A stretch of DNA of 64,000 nt, taken from NCBI RefSeq assembly GCF_008831285.2, contig NC_045139.1:602204-666203 (forward strand), written 5' to 3'. Source of the stretch: Nymphaea colorata (lineage: Eukaryota; Streptophyta; Magnoliopsida; Nymphaeales; Nymphaeaceae). The notes beneath the pieces were generated by a model. It was not told the origin of the DNA. It made no database searches and saw only the letters and a program-made list of their open reading frames with translations. Each line of letters begins with the position of its first letter. The first letter of the stretch is position 1. A program made the position numbers and the translations under genes. Positions 21,837-35,200 of the stretch are shown here, piece by piece.

Positions 21837-24800
21837 ATGGTGAAGGAGACGGAGTACTATGACATATTGGGCGTGTCTCAGGATGCGTCCCCCGCTGACA
21901 TCAAGAAAGCTTACTACATTAAGGTTTTCAATGCCCACATAGCCAAGCTCCCTTTTTCTTCTTCTTCCGCTATAGAAAGTCGCGTTCTAAACGCTGAGAT
22001 ATTGTGTGATTTTGGAGAATTTTCGATCTCCTAAGGTGATTACAACCATTTTTTCCGTTCAGGAATGGGAACTTATTGAACCTCTTTCTTTATTTTGTTC
22101 TAAGAACCTAAGCTACTCTTTATATGTCTTTAGTAGTAATATAGATGCTAATTGAGTCCACTGCAACTTCCTTCTTGTGCTTCATTGCTTTACTACTGGA
22201 AGTTTATCTTGTTTTCTGCTTTGTTTTCCTATTTTTCTTATCTAGTTTTTTCTTTAATTTATCTCCGATGGGTGTTTTTGTGTTAAGTTTCCAAGACACT
22301 GCCTTCTTTGATGTTACTGGCTTGATAAAACACAGAGCAGGCGTATAGAACCTTTGCCCTATAGGAAACATTAGATGGCTCGGCAAACTCAGCTGGCTTC
22401 TTTGGTAGAAGATGGTGGCTTGTTGCTTAGAATTGAGGTTTAAAAGTATTTTGTTTATCTCAAAGCTTCTCTGAAGGGTGTATCTTGAAGCTCAGACGGT
22501 TTCATAAGTTGTATTTAGAGGAATATGCAACTTATATGTCATATGCAGAACTGTTCAACTCCAAGGTTGTAACTGTGCTACTTGGTCATTCCTATTTGGA
22601 TGCAGTGGTGTTTGACGTTGGATGACATTGGTACTCGAACACTTTGTATTTTCTAATTGTGAACTTCAGCATTTCGACCATCATACTTGTCTACAGGTTT
22701 CTCATTAAGACCACGTTACTATTGCTCCTTATTGGATTTCAGATTTTTACGAGACATTTGAGTCATACAGCAATATACTTCTGTGTTTATCTGCTTTTAA
22801 TTGAGGGCATGTTTGAAAGGGGGGCATAATGCTCCTTTGATAGCATTCTTCCCTGTTTCCGTCATAGGTGTGATCGAAATAATGGGGTCACTGTAACAAT
22901 GACGCCCTCCACCACGATCGAATGGGTGAGTAGGATAGATATATACAATCTCTCTCAGAGTATTTCTGCACCATTGAAAGGCCCTGAAGCTTCTCGAAGC
23001 CTTCAACTTGACCCTCAGGAAGCCTGTTTTGGGACCATGATGTAGCTCTTTTTTTTTTTTTCCTCAGCTCATAGAACTTCATGAGAAACTCGCTCTGAAA
23101 ATGAGAAGTTTACTTCTTCTAGTTTAGCTTCCTTGATAAGATAAATTCCTTTCTCCTGTAAAACAAACTGCAATTTTGTTTTTCTGTAGCATCCTAATAA
23201 AAAAAAAATTAGCTACATAAATTCTTCATTCACATTAGTGTCCTAAACACTTTTCCATCACATTAATCCTACTAATAATCTTTTGTTCACTGAATGAGCC
23301 ATTTGTGTGACCTACCGACCTTTCTTCCATTTTTATGTATTCTTGTTATGAATATTCTGTTCATTTTATATTTGATTATGCTCCAAGATTTATAACGCTT
23401 GGTACATAGTGCTGTTCTTTATGGTTTGTTATTCAGACAGATCCTGTTTCCTCTCCTTTTGGTCCATCTGTGCATCCTTCCAAAACACTAGCCACTTTCT
23501 GAGTATGAAGGCAAAGAGTATGATTCGTTATGGATCTTTCGTTCATCAAAATGAATAATTTATGATTTATCTTTTAGAGTCTTCTATGGTCCTTCTAAGC
23601 TGTTGCATTCATGTGATTCCAATGTTATTTGATATAGATGGAAGGTTTGGGTCAGCGACATACTTTATTTATCACAAATTGAAGTCCAGGAACTAAGATT
23701 TGTCCATTGACTGTGCAGGCAAGGTTGGTGCACCCTGACAAAAACCCTGGTGATCCTGAAGCAGCTCATAATTTTCAGGTAATTCAGTTATCTCAATTTA
23801 AATTTCATTTGAGAAATTTCTTTTTACATAAATGACAAAAATTCTCATGAATTATTGTTCAAAATGTGATCAATTATTAAGATAAAATGGGAAATTTGTT
23901 GTTGCAACTTTGAAGCTAGAAATAAGTTAATGAAAAAAGGTGTCTGAAAAATCAAGGCAACCTAGCAACCTAATGTAGGCTAAAGGAATCTCTGCGATGA
24001 GCATGAAGCATTAAGTAGTAAGGGGATAGTCATAGTAGTGTTCTAAGAGAACCAGACATACCCAAGCCTACTCATTTTTATGTCAAGCTCATGCTTCTTC
24101 ATTATTATTTCAAAATGACTAAGCCATAAGTTCTAGTTATGCTATGGAAACTTGTGTCATTGTTCGGATGGTGTCTTATCTTAAGGCTTTCACCTACGAA
24201 GCGCATCTAATTATTGTTTGATCATGAAAAGGTACTTGGGGAAGCATATCAAGTCCTAAGTGATCCAGAAAAACGTGAATATTATGACAAGCATGGAAAG
24301 GCAGGTGTATCACAGTTAAGTATGCATTCTGAATGACCTTTTAGTGTGCCTATTATTTGTGCCTGGCGTACAATGCAATGCACTGTACAGATTTTTTTTT
24401 CACTAATTATTAGTCAATCTTCTAACTTCTAAGGCATCATGATCTCATCTGAGCAATTCACTCTGCAATATTGTGGGTTCCAGAGAATCCTTTGTAGATC
24501 CTGCTGCAGTATTTGGCATGCTTTTTGGAAGTGACTATTTTGAAGACTATGTTGGTCAATTGGCTTTAGCTTCAATTGCTTCGATGGAAGTTGAAAATGA
24601 ACCACAAGCACTTGCACAGAAGAAGCAAATGGTCACTGACAAGCTGAAGGTAATAATCCCTTTCAATCTAACCCTTTCACTTTAAGAGAATGGCGTTGTT
24701 TGGTTTGATTAGTTCCAAAAGTAGTGAAACAGATTCATGATGATGCACAAATTAATAATTCCACATTTTATTAATTTTCCCTAGTTGGTCTATTTTAAAA

Positions 24801-27800
24801 TATAGACCTAGCAAAGTTTTACCTATTCTCGGAAACAGTAATTGCTGCTATGGAAATATTTCACCAGTTAATGAAGCTTCTTTTTTCTTTTGGAGAAAAA
24901 GAGAATTTGATCTAGATTTTTTTTTTCTCCATGTAGGAAATCCAAAAGAAAAGAGAAGAAAAACTTACTCAGTTATTGAAGGATCGGCTTCAGCCATATG
25001 TCGACAATAGGAAGGAAGAGTTTGTGGAACAAGCAAAGGCAGAAGCTCGTCGTCTCTCAGAGGCTGGTAAGTTGAATGAAAGAATTCAGTTTTGCTCGTA
25101 TATGTTAATGTAGTGAAAAATGTTTCATCTATCAAATAGCAAGTGATTGTACTTCTACACTTCGTTTGATTAATGAATGAAATGTGCATTGATTGGATGG
25201 TCAGTCTTTGTTGGCTGTTTCCATCTGTGATCGGTCAAGGCTCCTCACAAAGGTTGAGTCTGCTACCACGTCTCATTGTTGTGGTATTGTTAGTCTTTTT
25301 ACCATCGACATTGCCAAACATTTATCAAATTTGTTTACCATGTGCAGAGTAAATGTTGCAGTGTCAGTTTCCCTTATATTAGTTCACCTTCAGTCAAGAC
25401 TTGTGGAAATGATTTAGCCAACCATAAAAATGTTAGTCTATCTTCCCTTCTATTAGTTCATCTTCAGTCAAAACTTCTGGAAATGGATTCAGCCAACCAT
25501 AAAAATGGCAGTCTATCTTGTTTAGGGAAACTTCATTGAGACGTTAACTGACAAACATCATAGAGCATATAATAATGGTCAGTAGTCATATGACAAGAAG
25601 CACTAGAACTTGAAAGTGACCAAAACATGCCCACTTGGGGTCAATAAACCAGAAGGGCCGCAACCAAAAGGTCCACTTTAGGAGATGTGGATATTGTCAG
25701 TTGACTGAATAATGTCTTCACAAACCTACTCTAGAAAATAAAATACTGTCTTAGAGGATAGGTGATTTAGTGAACTAGTGGATACGTAAAATATGTTTAC
25801 ATAAATTTTTGTCAAGCACAATTTTGTTTTTCACTAATAAGTTACAAGCTGATGGTTCTGGATAAGTCACGCTTGTTCCGAAAAAAAACTAGAAGAAGAT
25901 GATCAAAGGCAGAAAACCAAGTCACAGCATGCTGACATCAGGAATTGAACGAATCTTGCTTCTGTAGATGAATAATGCACAGAGTGTATAGTATGCCAGT
26001 TGTAGGCAAAGCCATAGTAAACAGGATAACTGGGACATTTTCAATTAAAGATACATTGAATGATGAGAATTCAGATGGATGGTTACATTTATTAACTTCA
26101 TCTTTCAGCAAGTTGACACTACCTTATGGTATTATATTTGAAGGAAATTGCCATTATTTACTTTTCTTGCATTGACTCGCAAGAAGAGTCATTGGTTTAA
26201 CATCCTTAGCACTGCTTCATCAGCATATAAAGCACAAACATTTATAACCTCACTAGGGCCTTTTGATGAATATCCGCTACTAATTTCAAAAAAAGAAAAG
26301 AGGACTTTGGAATTCTTCTTCTCCATTAATGCTCTATCATCAATTTGATTTGCATACCTTTGTTTCAACTTTCAAGCTATCCATTGTTGTTCATTTTTTG
26401 GCTTCTTTCGTCCTTAGCTTTTGGGGAGGCTATGCTGCACACAATTGGCTATATATACACGAGGCAATCTGCAAGGCATCTGGGGAAGAACATTCTGTTT
26501 ATGGGCGTCCCTTATTTGGCAGAATGGGTGAGAGACAAAGGTCATCTTGTGAAGTCTCAAGTTATTGCTGCATCAGGTGATCTCTTGTTCTCCTTCTTTG
26601 GCATAGATTTTTGTGGTAAAAGAAAATGATAACTAGTATATTCACATTTATATTTTGCATTGTCCATGTTCTCCAAAATTGTGTAGGTGCCGTGTCATTG
26701 ATTCAGATACAGGAGGAGATGAAGAAGTTAGAGCAAGGTGAAAACCCAGAGGAGAATATATTGAAACAGATTGAGGAAAAGAAAGGCGCAATGCTCAGTT
26801 CTCTTTGGAAAATCAATGTTGTTGACATCGAGAGAACTCTTGCACATGTCTGTTATGCAGTAAGTAAAAAGAGATTTTCTTTTAGAAAATGATCCACCCA
26901 AGGAGGTACCTGCTATTGTCTTCATCTTAGAATCCATATACTGACATATATTGAAAATTCTTGTGGTTAAACAACTTGATGTAGATTTGTAACCCATTCA
27001 TAAGGAAACTAAGTTTTCTTTGTTAAGAAGTCACTATCCCTAGGAAAAATCTGATAAAATTGGAAGGATACAGCCTAAGAGAATTGCCAAGAAATAACTT
27101 AGGGGGTCACTACGTGACTATGGTTTAGAATTCAGTAACAAATACAAAGTCAGCCTAACGAAGTTGTCCACTTAACATTGATGAGGCCATGAGGATCATG
27201 TGTAACAAACTCTGTACTTGTGGTCATATGGCAAATTTTTGCTTCGTATGGTAAAAAACGGGCCTAGGCAGGTGAGTCGCAATCTAGGCTCCTTGACTGT
27301 GGTACTCGTGCCCCAAAAGAAAATTTACAATTCTATTCCATTCTAACCTTTTTTCTTTTTGGCTTTCAAGTGAATGTGCTTTCATTTTCTTTACACTTTA
27401 CTGTTGATTGCCCCTGGCAGGTTCTTCATGATACTACCGTTTCAAAAGACATTTTGAACTTGCGAGCTAAAGCATTAAAGAAGCTGGGAACAATCTTCCA
27501 GGTACCTTTCTGTTTCCTTTTTATTCCATGCTGGGCACCTTACGAAGGGCATTGTACGTGAACATGCACCTGTTGCCCAAAAGTTGGGGGTGGAGGAGGG
27601 GGAACAGATGTTCCTTCATACTGTAACTAGTAATTGTACTATGTAGCCTGCCCATTACAGCTTCCTTCGGCACATGGTGGCCATCTGGAATCTTAGGTCC
27701 ACGGATAAATATTCAGATGGTATTCACTACTTGTGTCACAGTATCTTTCAAATTGACTATGTTTCTGAGAAAGCGACGTATTAACTGTGCGGATGAAAAG

Positions 27801-28058
27801 GAGAGGAAATTTTTTGTGTCTACTCAAATTCTTTCATTTATGAAATTTTTTATTATGACATCATCTCTGGTTAATCTGAGACTTATCTTGGAATACCTCC
27901 CTCTTTCTCTCACATGTGCCCACTGCACTTGTGCTAGATGAATAACTGTTCACATGTAATGTTTTCTATAGGGTGCAAAGGACCTCTATAGGAGGGACAA
28001 TAGCCTGCGACATGAAAATGACACACAGGGCTCCGAGGGAACATCATCAAGCAAGTGA
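21837..28058 (+). CDS. DnaJ/Hsp40 chaperone of plant dnaJ10 type with DnaJ-X domain (nine exons)
   Basis: Exons: 21837-21923, 23719-23778, 24232-24314, 24484-24649, 24937-25066, 26418-26576, 26687-26859, 27421-27501, 27972-28058. They total 1026 nt, in phase, 341 aa. All introns are GT-AG. The J domain covers residues 1-70: [24 protein letters not shown], then the HPD motif (H34-P-D36), then [18 protein letters not shown]. It is followed by [20 protein letters not shown] and a Lys/Glu-rich, probably coiled segment ([19 protein letters not shown]). The conserved C-terminal X domain includes [15 protein letters not shown] and [19 protein letters not shown]. The J domain stimulates Hsp70 ATPase. 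This type lacks the G/F-rich and zinc-finger regions (type III). It is somewhat shorter than the Arabidopsis members I know (about 380-400 aa). Start: first ATG in good context at GCGCCATGG. Confidence 0.93.
25361..25510. repeat. Imperfect 74-bp tandem duplication in DnaJ intron 5
   Basis: The block with TTAGTTCACCTTCAGTCAAG is repeated 74 bases later as TTAGTTCATCTTCAGTCAAA. Both copies end in AGCCAACCATAAAAATG. It lies wholly within intron 5 (25067-26417). Confidence 0.8.
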
Positions 28059-29112
28059 TGACATCGACAAGCAAGGATCCCTGTAACTCATACGGCAGCA
28101 TCCTACTCCTGTAACTACATACGGCAGCATTCCTAAAATGTACCTTTCTAGATGGAGGAGACTGCAGGAAATTTTATGGATTGAACGCTTCTGCGTGTAA
28201 CTTGGTGATCCCCAGGGTGCTTGATAAATTTTCTATACTGGTTTTTGCCCAAGCTCTTGACTTCACGGAGTCATTGGTGGTCAGGTTGTGTGACTATTTT
28301 TACAGGAGATTGGCTTTTTCGAAATAAAACAACGATTTCCTTGCTTGATGAGAAAATCCCAATAAGTTATCCAATGTTAAGGTCTCAGCGACTTAAATTG
28401 CATATTACCCTCAAAGCAGGTGCACTCATACACCTGCTTGTCCAACGACATAATTGTACCACCAGCCAACAGAATCCCAATTCCAAATCACAACTGAAGA
28501 CCGGAGGGCCATGTTTCTTGTTACAAAATTTGCAGCTATTGAATCAGCGGGCACCCTTGTTTACGTGAATGCACGAATAGCTTGTTTTGCGGGATAAAGC
28601 TCTTTAGCGGGATCAACTTTGAATTTTCTATTGGCTTCCGCTCAATTAACTGGAATATTTAGCAGGACTGGAAATCTCACGATGGCAGTCGCAGAGATTA
28701 TAGACTTCAACAGGGGTGGTCCTCCCACTGCTTCCAGCCTAAGAAATACATCACATACCGTTAATGAAGGTGGCAAGGTCTATACATGCCAATCTTTCAT
28801 AGAGAGAGAAAGACAGAGAGAGCAGCAAGGTCTATACATGCCAATCTTTCATAGAGAGAGAAAGACAGAGAGAGCAGCTTATTTAATAAAATATCTTCAA
28901 AATTGATGTGAAAAGGATTTGCTGCAATTAAAAATAGCGCCTCAATTGACATACAGCAGTAAACCTGGGAACACTTTTCAAGCAAGATTTGCAACCTTTT
29001 TCATGCATCTATACCTTTTCCTAACAAGTTACACTCTACAAAATTTTATAGATTCCTTCATGCCATATTACAAAAATAAATGAATAAATAAACCAAGACA
29101 AAAAAAAAATGT
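28059..29112. other. Convergent 3' spacer between DnaJ and PWP1 genes
   Basis: About 1.05 kb holding the 3' UTRs of both genes. Apart from the 52-bp duplication at 28774-28877 nothing else was recognised. Confidence 0.6.
28774..28877. repeat. Perfect 52-bp tandem duplication
   Basis: Bases 28774-28825 and 28826-28877 are identical, each starting CAAGGTCTATACATGCC and ending in GAGAGAGCAG. Two perfect copies suggest a recent duplication or polymorphic minisatellite. Confidence 0.92.
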
Positions 29113-32100
29113 TCACTTTGCTTTGCTAATACTTGTATTTGAAGACGTGTCCCATACCTGAAATTACAAACAAAATCATTTCATTAACATGATATAATGA
29201 AGATAGTTATTTCAATTATATAGGAAAAGGTAATTGCAGCCCAGCAGTCATTCGATTAAGAGGTGCTTTCCAGTATCGTTCCCCAGTTTAAGGAACTATG
29301 TATCCTGACCGCACCCTACGAAGCTAAGCTGCATTTATTGTTAAGAGTTGTTCTTGCAAATAAGGCCCTTCCTACTCACCTTCAGTTTCCCCTTGGAACC
29401 TCCTATGGCCAGCAGAGAAGGGCTATCTTCTGAGAATGCAAGTGTGAAAACAGCCCCCTGAAAATTTCAACCAGAAAGTTGATAGCCATGTCAGATATCA
29501 CATTACAACACAATAATGCGCCTAGAATCATGAAAATGGGAAGAAAAGAAAAGACCCAAATCGTAATTTTGCAACAAAAAGGCCACAAAATATATCCCAA
29601 TGCAATGTCTTCTTTTGATTATCAAGCATTATATTTTAAGAGTACAAATTCCTTGCTTTTTTTTCCCTTATTTGATGGAGTATTTCAGCAAATGAATGAT
29701 GTCCTTGATATTTCCTGTTAGCTCCAGTAGCTGCTACTATCTCCAATTTGCAAGAAACTACATGTCATGATTGAAGATCACGTTCAGACTTTGGCACTTA
29801 CAACTTCAGATTTCCAGGATCCAACACATGATGGTTGATTGTTTGATATATTCCACAACTTCACCTAAATTCATCAACAAGAACTATTAGTAAATGGGAA
29901 AACATGTTTAGATCCTAAATTTCACAAAGCAGAAATGAGAAACACACACCGTCTTATCTGTTGATCCAGTTGCTAGTAGCTGAAACAAAAGGGAACCATG
30001 AGATACTTGTCACAGACAAAAAATTAGGAGATAAAAGATTCAAGGAGATCAAGAGGATAACATACATTAGCTATAGATGGATTATACGAGACTGCACAGA
30101 CAGCTTTATCATGTGCATGTAAGGTGAAACTTGGTTTGAGACAAGAATCTGAATTAGTTGCAGCAGCTCGAATGTCGAAAGACTGAACTGTACCATCTTC
30201 TATACTAACCTGAATACAACAAAAGTGCCATTATGAAATGCTGTGGACTTTCTTTTTCCTTTTTAACTTGAACCAAAATATTACCAATGTACTTCAAATA
30301 GAACTGGACATAACGATAAACCAAGTAGTCATATGTTCAATAAGAACTGCATACAGGATGACACAAAGCAGGAGCAAGTAAATGTTCACGTATGCATAAT
30401 CAACTTAGAAGAACGTTTTCATGAAACAAATGGGCTTTTTTTTCTTTTAACAGGTTCAAAATTGTTACCACAAATGAGTGAGCTGTGTGAGGATCCCAGG
30501 CAATGCTTTCAACATCAGCTGGCACAGACCATCGGACACCAGCATGTGATGGGGCCCTCATGTCCATCTGCATATAATATAAAATAACTGTGAAGATGCG
30601 CAAAAAATATAATATATTCTAAGGCAGTTACACTGATTATACTGAAATTGGACCTTTCATAGCAAGAAGACTGGCTAGAGTACATGATGGTGTTTGCATG
30701 ATCTCTCTTCCTCTCTCTCTCTCTCTCTCTCTCTCCCCCTCTCTCTCTCTCATGTATTAATAACAAAACAACCAGTAATTTCTAGAAAGAGTATGTCAAC
30801 AAATGAGAGTAATGAAAAACTTTGAACACAAAAGGGTAAGTTTCATCATGTGTTCTGTTGCCTCACCATGACTACAGTGCGATCAAATGAACCACTTAAA
30901 AGAACAGTTGATTGGTGACAATTCCACGCAACAGATTGCACCTATAATTTTAGCCAACCAGATAATAAAAGAATTAGCACTTCATAGTTCTGATTTAAGC
31001 AATCTCATGATACAGTTTAAATACATCACTTCACCCGAACCAATAACAGAAATTAGCACATGGAGAACTCTTGCTTAAGTTCAAGTACAAAATTCACAGT
31101 CTTTCACTCAGAATCTGTGAACCTGAAAAGTAGTTAATTTTCCACATAAGATGAGAAAAGTCGTTCATGTGGGAAAAAACCAGTAAGGATTAAGGAACAT
31201 ATGGGAGCACCTGTAGTCACAGATGTAGCACTGCAGGTGCATTGCGCATCGAGCATGTAAACCACACAAGCAAACATTGAAGCACATGTAGTGCCTCACC
31301 ACATGGACGTACTACAGGAACAGATGCAATATGAAGGTTTATATAAAAATGCAAATTTCAAAACGCAAAAAAAATGGATGCATCTGAATATGAATTTCCA
31401 AATTGCTATGTACACATAATAAGCATAACATTATTAGAATTAAAAGCTCCAAAATCAAGTTAAATCTCAAGAATATGAGTTGTTAAACAATAAGGATCAA
31501 CAAATATTAACCAAATCATGAGTCAAAACACCAAATGGACACGCTCTCATGCATATCCTGCATGTTTATTTGCCTTCTACAGTCTCACAGTAACAATGGT
31601 AGAATGCTTTATCATATGACATAGAAGTAGACATCAGAAGAAGGAAATATATGATTTGATATTTTAATAATGCAGTGAATGAAACTAAGGTGTTAAAGCC
31701 TGCCTTATCTGAGTGATGTTGTAATGTATTTGCACATTTTCCCGAGACAATGTCCCAAATCTTGATGGACTTATCAGCACTTGTACTGGCTAGAAGATTC
31801 CTAACAGTAGAAACAGACATCAATACTTGAACCGTTCCTGTGAAATTTAAAGGAGCTCATCTTGGTATCAGAAACCACCTGAATTCTTTGTTCCATGCCA
31901 AACTCAAGACTGAATCTGTATGACTATCTTCTTTGTATGTAATGGAAGCCTGAAAGAATCCATCAACAGGAATGAAACAAGATGCAAAACTAGATTCAGC
32001 AGGTCAGTAAAGGTATGATGGAATACAATACACATGCATCTAATCAACTAAGTGTGCTTCTCCAAAAGAGGAAGCTGTAAAGGAAAAAATTAAGCCAAAC

Positions 32101-32218
32101 AAACTCCTTAAATTTAAAACTTTTTCATTGCATATGACTCACAGAAACTGTTCTTAGAAAGCAGGTGCATAGGCACATAGCCACAAAAAACACACACACA
32201 AATGTGTGTGTACACATA

Positions 32219-32275
<57 letters not shown>

Positions 32276-35200
32276 ATGCAATGCAATAACTTGCAAACTT
32301 TCCAATTCAGGAAAAAACACCAATCAAAAAGTGGATAAGGATTCTAGGAGATGGTCCTAAGACTCCTAACCAATGTTGTAAAAAGCGTATCGTAAGGCGT
32401 ATCGGTCGGGCTTTAAGATACGCCGTATCGTAACGTATCGTAAATTTTAAAAAAATAATAATAATAAATCAGAAAAAAATTAAAAAAAAATCAAAAAATT
32501 CATAAAAAATCAGAAAAAATTAAAAATAATAAATTCTTCATAGAAAACATGGTTTAGTCTTTTAGATAATGATAGACTTATTATTTTGCTAAATGCTATA
32601 AACTTACACGTTCACGGTTCATCATTCATACTTCATAGACATCAAAATTCATAACAATAGCATTCTTTTTCATCTTTATCTTCATGGTTTAAAAAAAACC
32701 ATTTCCTCTCAATGGGAATCATCCACCCATGCACAAATCCATGGTTTAATAGATGATTTCACGGTGACAATCGATGATTTCACAATGGAAATCGATGATT
32801 TCACAATGGAAATCAATGATTTCCCTCTAAAACGGTACAATCTATAGATTAGAAATGAGGAAGGGGTGGGTTTTTATAAAAAAAACTCGAAAAAATGGGG
32901 TTCAAGTCTCCTTTTTAGAAATCAGCCCGTATCGTACGATACGGGCCGTATCGCACCGTATTGTACGATACGGGGGCCCGTATCGCACGTATCGTACGAT
33001 ACAGGTACGATACACCCCCATTTGCGATACAAGGGGTGTATCGTATCGTATGTTGCAAACGATACGATACGTATCGTACAATACGGCCCCGTATCGTACG
33101 ATACGGCCCCGTATCGTACGATACGTACAACACTGCTCCTAACACATCAATTAAATCATTAACCTCAAAGAAGATATCTGACAGGATCGCAGGAATATTT
33201 GATGTATATAAAGAGAAGAGTTTAGTAGGAAACAAAAAACATATACAACGTAAGAGGAAATATCATAAAAGAGAGATCAATCCCAATAACAACTGTGATC
33301 AATTCCCAAACTCTTTAGCGTCTATGACTCCATGGAGACATAAACTAGCCTTTAACCATTTTTAAGAAGCTAACATACAAATTTTTCAAGTAATTGAAGC
33401 TAGATTTATAAAGGTAAAAGGTGAACAACAAATCCACAGGAAAAAAACTAAGATCCAATTATGGTGGCAAGAACCTTAGTTGTACCTCTTTTTTCTTTTT
33501 CTTTTTCTTCTTGTCCTTGCTAGACTTGTCAGACTTTGGTTGCTTTAATGTCCCTCCTAGTGTCATAAATGGCTGAACTTCATCAACCTAGAACATCACA
33601 TAGAGGAAACCACATGCACATTGTTTCGGTACAGCCTATGTGTGGAAGAATATTACAGAAATAAACATTCAAACCAGTTATATATGGAAAGAGAGTTTAT
33701 CATTTGAACAAAAAAAAAAAAATAAGAAGAGACATTGGTCTACTTGCCAGGTCAAGATCCCAAATTTCAATTCCTGGTTCCATTGATCCAATGGCAATAA
33801 AATTTCCTGAAATAAAAAAAGTAACATCAAAATAATCAGTCTGTTTTGACATGTAAAGACCAGAGACTATTAACCAGAAACTAACAAATATGTATGACAG
33901 GAGACAGAAGTGAAGTGCATGGAGAAGGTAACAAATAATCATGGAACAAGTTCACCAGTAACCACATACAGCAAAGTTTCTTTAATGATTTTACAATTAG
34001 TCAGACAGACTCAGCAGATGGTTGGACAGATTAATTGGATACAAAAGAAATGCCAATACTGCCTACTGCTCTTGTTGTTGCTATGATCAATATATAATGT
34101 TAGATATTACGATGAAAAAATTGTTGACCACGAAAGAAACCAAAATAAAAAATAAATTCTGTAACAGAAAAAATATATATGAATTTTACTGAAGGATCTG
34201 ATGGACATGCACCAACATGATTATGAACTTTTCCTTATAAACAAACTCACAAATCCATCTGGATTATTAGTAACACTAACACACCAATGACCAGTGGACA
34301 TGCCAACAATGTACAAAAGCTTGAAGAAACCCATGGCAAGCTGAAACCGACCCCTGAGTACATAAATTTCTTGTCTACACACTGAAGCAATCACTGGAAC
34401 CACAATAAAACTCCAGCCAAAATACTAACCTTTGTCTCCACCTTTGAGGTTGCAATCAAGCCAGGCTGTGCAAAGGGGAAAGGATGGCAGAAATATTTCA
34501 TGATGCACAAACAAATTTGGTTTGCCATCTTCTGTATCTTCCTCAAGGATATATATCTGTATACCCATAATTTCAAGCAGAGGAGACCTTAGCTCAAAGC
34601 CAATGGCATAGAGACAGCCAAAAAAATAGCCTAAGGTTGCTTTTCAGGATCTGATCACATCATATCTTGCATTTTACAAAAGAAAAAACAATACTCCCAT
34701 AAAAGATGAGGTTAATCCATAAAAACAAACGTGATACATACCTTCAGAAGATTGACATCATCCTCATTACAAGCACAAACTATAACACAATCTGAAGGCA
34801 GTATTCTCCTGTCCTCTTCTTCTTCTTCATCCTCATCCTAAATATGCAATAACATATCTTACTGCAATGTGTTTAAAGATAAGAGGATATGAGTATCAAC
34901 TAAAAAAGTTCACCAGAGAAATGCTTACATTTTTGTCTTGCAGATACGGATCCATGACATTGCTTGGATAATAGAGATTCCCAGACAGTGTTCCACTACT
35001 AAACAAGTCTACACCTGAAGATACATTGAATGTTCTCTAATCATAGATTTACAGATGAAACCATCACAACAGGATGGATGCAACTAGATTCATTATAGGC
35101 AGGTATTTATAGAAACATGTTTTGCTAAAGGGTACCTTCATCCTCATCGTCATAGTTATCCATGTCAAGCTCTCTTAGGCCATCAGTTATGTCTTCAAAA

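Noticed and set aside
32927-33125. CGTATCGTACGATACG array considered as satellite or CRISPR-like repeat
   Set aside because: The units are irregular and palindromic without unique spacers, and the block lies inside a transposon bounded by inverted ends and an 8-bp duplication.
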